Position numbers and translations under genes: made by a program. Below are positions 40,507 through 51,228 of a stretch of 64,000 bases of DNA, in pieces. Below the pieces are notes generated by a model. It was not told the DNA's origin, did no database searches, and was given only the letters and a program-made list of their open reading frames with translations. Numbering within the stretch: position 1 is the stretch's first letter; each line of letters begins with the position of its first letter. This stretch comes from Caulochytrium protostelioides (taxonomy: Eukaryota; Chytridiomycota; Caulochytriomycetes; Caulochytriales; Caulochytriaceae), in assembly GCA_003615045.1 (NCBI GenBank), contig ML014120.1, forward strand, positions 1 to 64,000. The letters run 5' to 3'.

Positions 40507-42040
40507 CGCGAAGGGCACCCGCGTCGAGGTCCACCGGGGGTGCGCCGAACGCTGATGCAGAGCAAAGGCCAGCGGATGCGATCGCGGGGCCGATCAGGAG
40601 ACTGCTTTTCCGTGGCCGCGACGCCGGGGCCGCCGCCGTCGCATCAGTTGGGGGAGCGCAGGGTCGGAGCGCAGGATCTCCATGGTCTCGGTCGGGGGTC
40701 ACCGACCGTCGGAGTCCGGGTCACAATGACCAGGACGTAGGATGCGGAACAGTGATCAGAAGCGGGCGAATGGCTAAATCGGTGGGTAGACTAGGATGCT
40801 GGCGCTTCAGGACGGAAGTTCGGCGGGCCGCGCGGATGCAGATCACCACCGTGCCGTCCAGAACACTCGGCAGTTCGCTCCAGCCCCAGCGGCGCTTCTT
40901 TCCTTCGGCGGAGGAGACAAGCTCCACAGGCGACACGGGGCCCCCCACTTCCTCGGATCCCGATTTCAACAAACGCAAAATGAGTCATCAGGGGTGAGAT
41001 GGGGATCTGGCAACGTCTGCGACGGAAGCGGGTCATCTGTGCCACAATGCTTCTCTGTCCCGGCGACGATGCTGATCCTTCGGACCTCATCCACGGTCCT
41101 ACTCTTGGCGTTTCTCGCATGCGAAACAAGGGCATCCCATCCAATTCAATCCAGCCAGGGCGATCGACCCAAGCTTTCATGACCGCCGACGTATCAATGA
41201 CGGTCCGTTGTATCGCATCATACGCGGCGGTTCTGTCCGCGAAGGGCGTTCTGGAAATCCCTCGCGAAGAAAGGCCGTCCTGCTCCTCGCACCCGCCGTT
41301 TCGGGCTCGTGAGGCCGCGGTGGACGGTGAGTGCAGAGTGCCCATGACCCCCGCGAGCACAAGAAAGGGGATCGCCTCCGCGCCGCCACGTCGATTGCGC
41401 CCTCGCCCTGCGCCATCGTCCTCGCCACCGTCGTCGCTCTCGCCATCGCGGGCCCACCAGCCATGCAGCCGATCTGAACACCCCATCAGGGTCGCCTCGG
41501 CATGGGCGTTCGTAGGCACGCGACCCTGGCGGCCCCTGAGGCCGCTGAAGCCTACGACGGCTCCGCAGTCGTTCCGTCGCCTCGTCTCGTGCCACACGCT
41601 GCGATCTCGCCTGCCCTCGTCTCTGTATAAAGACGCTCGCGGATCGCGTGGGCGGGGTGTTGCGTGCAAGCAGGACGCGACGGATCCGCTGCATCATGGA
41701 CGGCGAAGGATCATGAAGAAAGATGGGCCCTGAGAACGACGACGCTTGCTCGCTGATTCCTTGCTCACCCCCATATCCTCGCCACCCCTGCGTCTCTCTC
41801 GGCCGTCTCGAATTCCATCGCATTGATTTGTCCCCGACTCCCCCGTCTCATCCCGATAGCACCATGGTAACGTCGTCCTGTGGAGGCCCTGGACCCGGAT
41901 GGGCCCCGGCATCCTCGCATCCTCGATGCGTCACGCGTCAGCATGGCCATGATCCATGGTGACGAATCTTGGTTCGTGATCGCGTCTGCAAATCTACATC
42001 GCATTCCACTCACCCTGCCTCATCATCCCACCCGTCATGG
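40507..42040. other. Divergent intergenic region between PP2A subunit and MDH
   Basis: About 1.5 kb of divergent promoter region. Long frames on both strands lack any recognisable domain. A mitochondrial presequence exon for MDH could lie here, but no in-frame candidate with good splice sites was found. Confidence 0.5.
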
Positions 42041-43018
42041 ATGCCACGATGGCTCGGCCCGGCCCCCCAGCCCAAGGTCGCCATCCTCGGTGCCGCTGGC
42101 GGCATCGGCCAGCCGCTCTCGCTGCTGGTCAAGATCAACCCGCTCGTGAGCCAGCTCTCGCTCTACGACCTCGTCAACACTCCGGGCGTCGCCGCGGATC
42201 TCAGCCACATCATGACGGACTCGGAGGTCAAGGGCTTCAAGGGCGATGCGGAGCTCAAGCCCGCGCTGGAGGGCGCCCAAATCGTGGTCATCCCGGCCGG
42301 CGTGCCCCGCAAGCCGGGCATGACGCGCGACGATCTGTTCAACATCAACGCCGGCATCGTCAAGACCCTCGCCACCGCGATCGCCACCACGTGCCCGAAG
42401 GCGCTCATCGCGGTCATCTCGAACCCCGTCAACTCGACCGTGCCCATTGTGGCGGAGGTGCTCAAGGCCCACGGCGTCTACGACCCGCGCCGTCTTTTCG
42501 GCGTCACGACGCTCGACCTCGTGCGCGCCGCCAAGTTCATCAGCCCGCACACCGGCGCCATCACGGCCGTACCGGTCATCGGCGGCCACTCCGGCGCCAC
42601 CATCGTGCCCGTCGTCTCGGCCGTCAGCAGCGCCAAGGGCATCAGCGCCGCCGACCGCGCCGCCCTGATCCAGCGCATCCAGTTCGGCGGCGACGAGGTC
42701 GTCAAGGCCAAGGACGGCGCCGGCTCCGCCACGCTCTCCATGGCGTACGCGGGCTCGCTCTTCGTCGACTCGCTCCTCAAGGGCCTCACCGGCAAAGCTA
42801 CGCCCAAGGAGTACACCTTCGTCAACTCCGAGGTCGCCAAGGAGTTCGGCCTCGAGTACTTTGCCTCGGAGGTTACGCTGGGCCCCAACGGCGTCGAGAC
42901 CTACCACGCCCTGCCGTCGCTCGATGCCGATGAGAAGAAGCTGCTCGAGGTCTGCGTCAACGACCTCAAGGCCAACATCGCCAAGGGCGTCGACTTTGTC
43001 AAGAACGGCTCCAAGTAA
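42041..43018 (+). CDS. MDH: NAD-dependent malate dehydrogenase (mitochondrial/bacterial-type clade)
   Basis: A 325-residue enzyme that interconverts malate and oxaloacetate. The NAD-binding GAAGGIGQ is at 17-24. Substrate-binding arginines lie in [10 protein letters not shown] (Arg90, Arg96). [10 protein letters not shown] carries another binding segment, LDLVRA follows, and the catalytic His183 is in [10 protein letters not shown]. The sequence pattern belongs to the mitochondrial/E. coli-like clade. Only an eight- to ten-residue leader ([10 protein letters not shown]) precedes the fold, which is short for a mitochondrial presequence. An out-of-frame ATG overlaps four bases upstream (42037, ATGGATG). 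A CCCCAG just before CCCAAGGTC could be a 3' splice site joining an unseen presequence exon. Third positions are almost entirely G/C. The gene converges on the ArfGAP gene. Confidence 0.94.
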   Translation: MPRWLGPAPQPKVAILGAAGGIGQPLSLLVKINPLVSQLSLYDLVNTPGVAADLSHIMTDSEVKGFKGDAELKPALEGAQIVVIPAGVPRKPGMTRDDLFNINAGIVKTLATAIATTCPKALIAVISNPVNSTVPIVAEVLKAHGVYDPRRLFGVTTLDLVRAAKFISPHTGAITAVPVIGGHSGATIVPVVSAVSSAKGISAADRAALIQRIQFGGDEVVKAKDGAGSATLSMAYAGSLFVDSLLKGLTGKATPKEYTFVNSEVAKEFGLEYFASEVTLGPNGVETYHALPSLDADEKKLLEVCVNDLKANIAKGVDFVKNGSK

Positions 43019-43842
43019 GAACCTTCGAAAACTCGCCGGCGGCGCCTCCTCCCTGAGTGATGTCTGGGTCAGGCCTGTTTCTCCCTCCCTCTCTCTCCCT
43101 CGCCTCTCCACGTGGTCGCCACGAGCCACGTGCGAGCCGCGCGGCGGAGCCGTGCTTGAGGTCGCCTGATGCTTCCGCCGTGCGGATCACATCGGACACC
43201 CATTGCCGCCTGGGCCAGATCCCGGGCTGCCTGCGGTCTGCCCGCAGTATCCTCCCCTGCGTGTCCCTTCTCTGGTGCTCGTTCTGTCACAATCCCTGTC
43301 GATGATCTCCTCGCTTCTCCTCTCGCTTCTGTCTGCCATGCTGCCTCTTTTCTCTCTCCTCTTCTCTGCTTCAAGTCTACGCAAGGATCGTTAACCCACT
43401 TTAAGAAAACAAAGTGACACGCAGGGGGCTCAGCTGACGACGAGAAACAACGATGCAGAGGCGAAGCAGGAGGAGTAAGCGGGAGGGACGGCCGCCGCGT
43501 CAAACCATAGGCACTCAGGATGGCGCACGCCCTATCCGACAGTCCCATCGGCCGATCGAACAGGGTTCACGACTGCGGCGCTCGCGACGGGCGAGGCCAA
43601 CTTGGCCAGCACAATCCCGTGCATCTGATGACTCACTCCTTGCCTGCACTCTTCATGTTTTTGTCTGCTCCTGGCCACGACATGACCCTTGACGGACACG
43701 ATTCGCCAGAAAATCGAAACTTTGATCCGTCGCCACGACCGCCGAAAGGCCCATGTAACAATAAATAATCACAACGGGCCCCCATGTCCACGGATCACCT
43801 CCGAGGAACCTCTCCGGCCCACGTGGAGGATCCCGCGTCGCG
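43019..43842. other. 3' intergenic region between convergent MDH and ArfGAP genes
   Basis: About 820 bases between the two stop codons, with pyrimidine-rich sequence at about 43078-43110 and 43310-43380. A plus-strand AATAAA occurs at 43760-43765, but 740 bases past MDH it may be fortuitous. No gene is supported. Confidence 0.5.
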
Positions 43843-46708
43843 CTACCACGGGTTCTCCTCCCACAGCGACGGCGGCGGCGGCGGCGCCGACCCGAGCGCG
43901 GGCAGCTGCTGGCGCATCAGCGATGCCATGGTCGACAACGCCGTCGGCCGCTCCGACGCCGCCGCCGCGCTGCTCATCGCCCCATCGTCGGCGCCGTCCT
44001 CGCAGCCGTCGCCGAGGCCGAAGCGCGGCCCGCGGGGCGTGGCGAGCGCCGGCGGCCGGGACGCGACGGGCGCCGATCCGGGCTCGACGCCGTCGAGCGC
44101 AAGGTGCGCGAGCGCCTCGTCGATCCCGAGGCCCGCGGCGTGCAGCGCCGAGGCGGGCGCCGCGGGGCCGCCACGCGCCGAGAGCGACGTGAGCGTGCGC
44201 GACGCGGCGCCGGCGCCGGCGCCGGCGGCCTCGGTCTCCTGGTGGAGCCCGACGAGGCGCAGCATCGTGACGATGCGGACGTAGCGCTCGCTCGTGGGCG
44301 CGTCGTCGTCGCGCGACTTGGCGAGCGCGGCGTCGATGGGCCGCGCGCCGGCGCCGTCGGTGCGCGCCGGGTCCGCGTGGCGCTTGATGAGCAGCATCAC
44401 GAGGGGCGCGTGGCCCGCGGCGGCCGCCACGTGGAGGGGCGTCGCGCCGTGGAGGGGGTCGGCGGCGTTCGGGTCGGCGCTCCACGCGAGCAGCAGGTTG
44501 ACGACGGCGACGTGGCCGAGGGCGCAGGCGGCGTGGAGCGGGGGCACGCCGGCGCGGGGCAAGGGCCGCGAGACCGACGCGTCGAGCGCGAGGCAGGCAA
44601 GAACGCGTGCCACCGAGCCCGCGGTGATCGCGGCCTCCCATTCGTTCGCCAGATCCAGACCGAGGCTGCGGTCGATGTAGTCCTTGCGCTGGTACTTGCT
44701 GATGATCCACGCTTCCTTGTACGCCGTCGGCGCCTGGGGCGGCGGCTTCGAGGTCGCGGTCGGGTCTGGGCTGACGGACCACTCCCAGACGCGGTTCGAG
44801 ATGGTGTTACCGACGGCTTCCATCAGCTGAACTTCCTGCAGATCCCACTTGTCGAGCAGGATCGACTTGACGCGCGAGATGTGGCGTCCCAGGCCGCGGT
44901 GGAAGCTCGAGCAGACGATGCAGATCACGATCCCGAGATTCACGGACGCCCAGTCCAGCGACGTGTGCGTGCCGCACTCGGCGCACCGGTCGTTGCCCGG
45001 GATCGCCAGCAGCCGCGACGCGAGCGGCGACGCGGACGAGCAGACGCCGGCGGCGCCGGCGCCGTGGCCCGCATGGCTGCTCGTGCAGCTGCTGCCGCCG
45101 CTCAGATTGGCGAGCGCGGGCAGCGTGCCGCCGGTCGAGCCGGCCGGGAAGGCGGACGCGGCCGCCGCCGTCGTTGCCGAGAGCGGCGACGACGCGCGCG
45201 GGGTCGGCCCGCCGCGGTGTGGTCGCCTGGACCCGCTGCCGCCCGCGGCGAGCGCGCCGCCGCTGGCGGGATGGGCGGCGAGCCCGAGCGCCGAGTCGTG
45301 GAACCCGAGCCCCTGGTTCATCGCGGCGCCGGACGCATAGAGCGACTCGCTGATCGTGTTTTCCAGCGCGTCGCGCCACTCGCGGCAGTCGGCCTCGCTC
45401 TCGGCCTGCAGCGTGTATGTCTTGTTGGGCGTCACCAGGTCGAAGCAGCAGCGACGGCCTTCTTCGGGCGACGCGTCGCGGACCTTGGCGATCCGCAGGT
45501 CGAGGGTCTCGCCGTCCCAAGCGGGGGCGCCCGCCACACCGGGACCCGCGGCCGGGCTGGCGATATCGGTCTCGCTGTAGCAGTGCAGCTTGGCGGGCTT
45601 CAGCTCAAAGTACCGGCGCTCCCAGACATCGCGCAAGGCGCTCCACCGCTTCTCGTAAAGGTAGCCGCTGCGGATGACGCCGGCATCGCGCGGCGGCAAG
45701 CGTAGGGACGGGCTCGGCAGCCCACGGTCGGGCGATGGGCGCTCCGCCGCGGCGGCCTGCATCGCCGCGATCGTCGACCGGCTCGTGACGTCGGGATGCT
45801 CCGGGTGGTACTGCTCCGGCACGGCCATCGAGAGGAACGCGTCGCCCTGCTGCTCGATCTGCTCGTTGGACGGCTGCCGCCGCCGCGCCTCGTGGACGGC
45901 GCGCGTGCACGCGCGCACGGTCGGCCCGAGGTCGCGGAACCGCTCGTGCGCCGCATGGTAGAAGGCGCTCTGGCACGCGACGAGCGACAGCATCTCCTCG
46001 CCGAGGTCGAGCGAGCGCCGCGCCTGCAGCCGGTTGAGCCGGACGCAGTGCGCGATGGTCTGCTTGTGGAACTGGCGGCGCACGAGCGCGACGTCCTCGG
46101 CGGCCTCGTCGAGCCCCGGCTCGTTCGCCCGCTTCGCCATGTACCGCGCGAGGGTCGTGGAGTACTGCTCGCGCGCGGTCTGATAGTCGCGGCTCGACTT
46201 GTACGTGGCGGCGATCACGTCCGCCTGGAAGCGCTGCAGCGGCGTAAAGAACACCTCGTGCAGCGTCATCGTCAGCACGTCGCGGTCGCGCTCGATGTCC
46301 TCCATCGTGGCCACAAACCGCTCCAGCAGCGTCTGGAGCGCCTGCCCGACCGGCAGGCACGGGCCATCCATCTCGCTGCCCGGCGACCGCCGTCCCGCAC
46401 TCGCGCTGCCCAGCGGGCCGTGGCGCGTCCGCGGGGACGCCGCAGCCGACGGCGATGCGGTCGACAGTCCGCCGGGCGACATTGCCGCCGAGGCGCCGGT
46501 CCGCGCGCCGTGGTGGGGAAACGCCGACGATCCTGCCGACGGCGGCGGATCCGAGAGGCTCATGCCACCGCGAGCGGGCCGCGAGACGACATCGACGTCG
46601 GGCCCGGCGCTCCGCGGCGGTGGCGGCGGCAGCGGCGGCTCGACGGACGCGGCGGAGGCCAGCGGCGGCCGCGCCGCGGCCATGGCGTCGGTATCGCCGT
46701 GCTGGTCG

Positions 46709-46740
<32 letters not shown>

Positions 46741-46968
46741 GCGATCGAGGGCGTCGGCGCCGTCGGCGGCGGTCTGGATGAGCTGCGACAGCTCCGCGAG
46801 CAGGAGGGCACTTTTTTCGCGGTACGCACTGGCGGCGGCGGTCAGCGCGGCGCCGGTCTGGACGACGCGCTTGATCGTGGCGTCGAGGGCGCGCGCGCCG
46901 GCCTCGCTGGCGGCGAGGCGGCCGCGGAACTGCGGCGAGAACTCGAATGCGTCATGCAGCGGCAGCAT
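43843..46968 (-). CDS. BAR-PH-ArfGAP-ankyrin protein (ACAP/centaurin-beta type)
   Basis: A 1041-residue Arf GTPase-activating protein with the classical ACAP order. A BAR-like helical region starts at residue 2 (DAFEFSPQFRGRLAASE) and runs to about 390, broken by low-complexity inserts that include a poly-Asp run. A PH domain (about 425-530) contains SGYLYEKRWSALRDVWERRYFEL. The ArfGAP zinc finger starts at Cys662 (CAEC, then 16 residues to CIVC), followed by HRGLGRHISRVKSILLDKW with the catalytic arginine-finger position. Two or more ankyrin repeats (about 800-880; TPLHVAAAAGH) follow, ending in PSLWEENPW. Such proteins sense curved, phosphoinositide-rich membranes and inactivate Arf6/Arf1 in endocytic recycling. 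The ATG at 46968 is preferred; the frame is open 22 codons upstream only to a GTG. Confidence 0.93.
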
Positions 46969-48021
46969 CGCGGCGCGTGCGTCCGGCGCCGCCGAGGGCG
47001 CGGGCGCGCGACGGGCGGCCGCGGCAGACGGCACGGAAGGCCTGATCCGATGCGCGGCGGGGGGTCGCGGCGGCCGGCTCGGCTCGGCTCGGGCGGCGAC
47101 AGCCAGGTGGGACGCAGGGAATCAGCTCGGAAAAGGGCGCCGCCGGCCTCGTCCGCAGAAGGGGGTCTATCTGCTGTCGCAGTCCTCGCGGTACGCGCAG
47201 CAGCATTCGCAGCAGCAGCCGCAGTCGCAGAAGTCGCAGCAGTAATAGGAGCAGCCGTCCAGAAAAGAGATGGGCGGAGTCTCACTTGACCTAAAAAAAA
47301 GGGGAAAGAGTTATCAGCAGAAGAGTGTGGTGGTATCCCCTCGTTGCATGCGTTGGAAGCATGGCGAGTGGATACCGTTGTCGAAGCCGTCGGCCACTGA
47401 TGGAGACCACGACGATCTCGGACTTGGGCCCGCCGACCGCAGACAGCAGGTCGGTGGCCGCACCCCGGCGCGAGCCCCGCGTGCCGGCAAGCCGAAGGGC
47501 GCCCGTCGCGCCGACCAGCGGCGGCGGCCGGATCGGTGTCGGATGCCGCCGCCGTTGACGCCATGCCCCGCCCGGTTCATGTTCACCATATCGCCGCGGC
47601 GAGATGGTATCGACAAGCGCTCCTCATGGCGACTCGGCCGGACTGTTCGAAGCCATGCGAAGGGTACGCTTGACGCTGATTGGCCAATTCGGAGCGCTGG
47701 CGCTGAAGCTAGGGACCGTCTTATCGTGATCCGCTCCAGGGCGAAGCAGCGTCCGCGAGCTAACATAGGGCCGCCACGCGTCGCTTCGCCGCTCGCCACG
47801 CTGCTCGGTCCGCGACGGCCATGTTGCCAACGCCACAAGGCGTTGATGGCGTCAACACCGATACCGTCAGCACCCCTTTACGATCGTAGGTATGCGTGCC
47901 ACGGTATGCTTTCTAGCACTAAAAAATCATTATAAATAAACTCGATCAGGGCGTGTTGCTGGCAATGATGCCGTACGGCGGGGAATGATGGCCATACGAC
48001 GGCCGACGCCGTACCAAGTGG
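46969..48021. other. Intergenic region, no gene supported
   Basis: About 1 kb upstream of the ArfGAP gene and downstream of the Ccdc12 gene (both minus). A plus-strand frame of 221 codons spans 47270-47935 but has no domain and mixed codon use. An AT-rich patch at about 47910-47945 includes AATAAA (47934-47939) on the plus strand. A few CAG units lie near 47195-47245. Confidence 0.5.
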
Positions 48022-48740
48022 CTAGGCATCGTCCACGTCGTCGATACGGCCGCCGTGGACGGCATGGCTGCCGGCCTGGACCGCGTCCGCGGCACTCAGG
48101 TCCAGGCTGCCCTGAGCCTGGAGGCGCTCGCGCACGAGCTCGGCAACGGCGACCTGTGTCCGGCGGTCCAGGATGGCCTGCTTGGCCGAAAGGATGCGGT
48201 CGAGGTCGGCGGTGAGTTTCTGCGGCTTCAGCAGCGTCGTCTGCAGCGCGGGGTCCGCCGTCTCCACCTCGGCGCGCTGCTTAGCTAGCAGCGTGAGGGT
48301 CTCTCGCGCATATGACTCGACCTAGCCGGCATGCCATCATCGCCACCCATCCCGTATCCATTGAAAAGTGAGCGATCCAGATCCATGATGGACGACAGTA
48401 TGGTCCGACGTTTCAGACGGTCCTACGGACGGAGCAGCAACGATCGGGGGGTGCTTACCTCATCTTCGACCGTGCCCTTGCGCTTCTGCAGAGTCGCCGA
48501 AGGTGCTGCTGCGGAGGCGGCGGAGACGGCCGCGGGCTCGGACGTCGGCGGCGGTCGCAACCGCGGCGCATCGGCGTCGGGCGGCGGCCGCGGACGGGAC
48601 CCCGCGGGAACCCCCTCCGACGACGCCGTAGCGCCCGGCGCGGCCGGAGCGGATGCCGACGACGACGCGGCTGCCTTGGCCGCCGCGCGAGCGCGAATCT
48701 CGGCGAGACGCGCCTGACGCGCCGCGGCGGCGGCTTCCAT
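48022..48740 (-). CDS. CCDC12: Ccdc12/Cwf18-like spliceosome protein, two exons
   Basis: Exon 1 is 48740-48459 (94 codons) and exon 2 is 48321-48022 (99 codons plus stop), giving 193 residues. The 137-base intron has GTAAGC as donor and CTAG as acceptor and lies between codons. The junction gives TVEDE/VESYARETL, like human AVEEKVKEQLEAA. Exon 2 ends with the family core LTADLDRILSAKQAILDRRTQVAVAELVRERLQ, matching LKRDVAKKLEKLKKRTQRAIAELIRERLK. Exon 1 begins with the usual basic helix (RQARLAEIRARAA) and then has an Ala/Pro-rich linker in place of the conserved RNYVPED segment, which I do not find. Ccdc12/Cwf18 is a component of activated spliceosomes. It is divergent from eIF2B beta, with a shared promoter region of 932 bases. 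Confidence 0.85.
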
Positions 48741-49081
48741 GGCGGCGACAGTAGCAGCGGTCAGCAGCGGTCAGCAGCAGCGGTCAGCGGCGGCAAGGCC
48801 GGCAGCGTCCGAACCGTGCTCGGCGCCGGCGGGCGATGCGATCGCGGGGCACGTTCGAGCAGACCAGGGCCGTCGGAGCGGCGGACGGCGGACGCGGGCG
48901 GTGGTGGGCGCTGCGTGGGCAGCCATCGCGCGTCGTGCTGGGCGCTGAGCACGACGGGCCTCTTCGCGTCCGGATCGGCCGCCGCCGGGGTCGATACTCG
49001 ATGGATCCACCGATTCCGGGATCGACGGCGGTTGCTCTTGTGATCCCCTGGACCTGTGAGACCCTTGCGGCGGCTGCCACC

Positions 49082-49128
<47 letters not shown>

Positions 49129-49672
49129 GTCGAGCCGCGGCAGCTCCCGCCAAGCCAACATGGTCCGACGACGCCCGGCGCGGGCCCCCGCGTCCGCCGG
49201 CGCCTGAAGGCGGCGCGACGGGTCCAGCGCCGACGGCTCCGCCGCGCCGCGAGCGCACCGGCGTTCCACGCCGTGGCGCACGCGCACGCGCACCCGCGGC
49301 GGCGGCTCAAGCGGCGCTCGGGTCCGTATCCCATCCAGTATGAACGGGAACAGCAACACCACGCAACGCGCAGACGGGCGTCACCTGCCTCGGCGGCATC
49401 CGAGCGAGGGCATGGAGGCTACGTGTGGGCGCTTGCTTGTCACCGGGCCACCGAGGCGGCCCTGTCTCGTCCATCGCGCATGGCGAGGCCTTCTCCTTCC
49501 TGCTGCTCGTGCCTGCTCGCTCGCTGGCATCCTTGCCTGGCTGCTGGCTTGCTGATACCCGGTGCTGCCCTGCCCCCTCCGTACGCCCGAGAGCGGCTGG
49601 ACGACCTCCACCCCGGCGGTGCCTTTGCTTCACGCCGCCTGCCGATCCCGGGTCCCGGGCCCCGCCGCCGCC
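48741..49672. promoter_or_regulatory. Divergent promoter region of CCDC12 and eIF2B beta genes
   Basis: 932 bases between two divergent start codons. It contains a GGC triplet run at about 49083-49130 and AGC/GGTC repeats at 48752-48790. No TATA box is evident. Overlapping frames are Arg/Pro-rich and considered non-coding. Confidence 0.5.
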
Positions 49673-50947
49673 ATGTCGATGTCCAAGGATGTGAGCCTGC
49701 AGGTCGACGCCTTCATTGCGCGGCTGCGCCGCCGACAGACGGTCGGCTCGTTCAACGTCGCCATTGAGTCCGCCAAGATCCTGCACAACGTCGTCTCGGG
49801 CTCCCGCTGGCCCGACCAGGACCACCTCATCGACCTGCTCCAGCACGTCGGGCGCCGCCTGATTGCCGCGCAGCCGGGCGAAATCGCGGTCGCCAACGCC
49901 GTCCGCCGCGTGCTCAATATTGTCCGCGAGGAGGCCGTTGAGCTGCTCGGCGGCGACGGCGACGGCGAGGACGGCGACGCGACGCCGCCTCCCGCCATGA
50001 GCCCCGGCGCCGCCGCCGGCTCGGCCACGGCCACGGGCGCGGCGCGGCCGGCGCCGTCGGCGCTGACGCTTGGTTTTGCCAACGCCGCGGCCATGTTCCA
50101 GCGTCCCGCCAGTGCGTCCAGCAGCGGCATGTCGAGCCCGATGCCCGGCAGCCCCGCGCGCGGCCTCGAGACGCCGCGCGCCCCGATTGTCTCCTACATG
50201 CTGCGCGACCTGTCGGCGCCCGCCGAGACCAAGCTGCCGCTGCCCGAGAACCCGAAGGAGTTCCGCGAGCAGCTGCGCGCGGGCGTGAAGCAGGCGATCC
50301 TGGACATGATCGACGACTTCCTGCACTCGGGCCCACACATCGCCTCGCAGGCCCTGCAGCACGTGCACCCGAACGACCGCGTGCTCACGTTCGGCTGGAG
50401 CAAGACAGTGCTGGAGTTCCTCAAGGAGGCCGGCAAGCTCCGCAAGTTCCAGGTGATGGTCGTCGAGGCCGCGCCGGCGTGCAGCGGCCACCAGATGGCG
50501 GTCGAGCTCGCGACCGCCGGCATCGACACGACGCTCGTCACCGACGCCGCCGTGCTCGCGCTCATGCCCAAGGTCGACAAGATCATTCTCGGCGCGCACG
50601 CCGTCACCGCCGACGGCGGCATGATTGCCACCGCGGGGTCGCTGCTCGTCGCCGAAGTCGCCAAAGCCTGCAAGCGCCCCATCATCGTGTGCAGCGGCAT
50701 GTACAAGGTCTCGCCGCTCGGGCTCATGCAGCAGCAGGAGGTCCTGAGCCTGAACTCCTGTCCGAACGGCGTCTATGACTTCGAGGAAGGCGACGTCGTC
50801 GAGCGCGTCGAGGTCGTGAACCCGCACTACGACTTCGTGCCTGCCGAGCTCATCTCGGTGCTCGTGACCAACATGGGGACCCACCCGCCGTCCTACATGA
50901 GCCATATGCTGGACGACGTGTATAGTAAACTCGATCTCGTGATTTGA
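49673..50947 (+). CDS. GCD7: Translation initiation factor eIF2B subunit beta (Gcd7)
   Basis: A 424-residue regulatory subunit of the guanine-nucleotide exchange factor that recycles eIF2. The N-terminal helical region has FIARLRRRQTVGS and VANAVRRVLNIVREE. The C-terminal Rossmann-like domain has VLTFGWSKTVLEFLKEA, FQVMVVEAAPACSGHQMA, KVDKIILGAHAVTADGGMIATAGSL and RPIIVCSGMYKVSP, and ends in YSKLDLVI. The GAHAV segment is the position that reads GAxxV in other eIF2B alpha/beta/delta proteins. About 75 residues of Gly/Ala/Ser-rich insert (about 88-165) split the N-terminal domain and explain the extra length over human (351). ATG at 49673 sits in a good context (gccgccATG), with a second ATG two codons on. 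An AATAAA follows the stop at once. Confidence 0.94.
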   Translation: MSMSKDVSLQVDAFIARLRRRQTVGSFNVAIESAKILHNVVSGSRWPDQDHLIDLLQHVGRRLIAAQPGEIAVANAVRRVLNIVREEAVELLGGDGDGEDGDATPPPAMSPGAAAGSATATGAARPAPSALTLGFANAAAMFQRPASASSSGMSSPMPGSPARGLETPRAPIVSYMLRDLSAPAETKLPLPENPKEFREQLRAGVKQAILDMIDDFLHSGPHIASQALQHVHPNDRVLTFGWSKTVLEFLKEAGKLRKFQVMVVEAAPACSGHQMAVELATAGIDTTLVTDAAVLALMPKVDKIILGAHAVTADGGMIATAGSLLVAEVAKACKRPIIVCSGMYKVSPLGLMQQQEVLSLNSCPNGVYDFEEGDVVERVEVVNPHYDFVPAELISVLVTNMGTHPPSYMSHMLDDVYSKLDLVI

Positions 50948-50948
50948 A

Positions 50949-50954
50949 AATAAA
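50949..50954 (+). terminator. AATAAA polyadenylation signal of eIF2B beta gene
   Basis: A canonical AATAAA begins two bases after the TGA stop codon. This is unusually close and implies a very short 3' UTR, unless another site is used. Confidence 0.5.
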
Positions 50955-51228
50955 CGTTCGTCCCGTCGCCGTCGATGGGGGGCGGCTGCGGCATGATGCT
51001 GGGAGTGATTGGGTAATTGGGTGGTGCCATGCTAGGTTTCATGTCGCGTTTCGGTCTGTTTGTCCGTTGCCTTCCCATCGTTCCTTCCGATGCCTTGATT
51101 GCCTTCCGCTTCCGCATGAATCCAGCTCGCAAAAGAAGGGGGGTATGCGCAACGTCTCCAACGGGGGGAACAACAGCGGTCAATGAAACAATCAGCAGCG
51201 AGGCGTGGCAGCGAGGCATGGCCGCAAC

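Noticed and set aside
42035-43129. 364-codon minus-strand ORF opposite MDH
   Set aside because: Exact antisense of a highly conserved enzyme; Asp/Gly/Arg/Glu-rich with no homology.
44104-47289. Two long plus-strand ORFs (533 and 497 codons) opposite the ArfGAP gene
   Set aside because: Both mirror the BAR-PH-ArfGAP reading frame and lack domains; they are Arg/Gly/Ala-rich.
47270-47935. 221-codon plus-strand ORF ending just before an AATAAA
   Set aside because: No domain, mixed codon bias and basic low-complexity content; the AATAAA may be coincidental.
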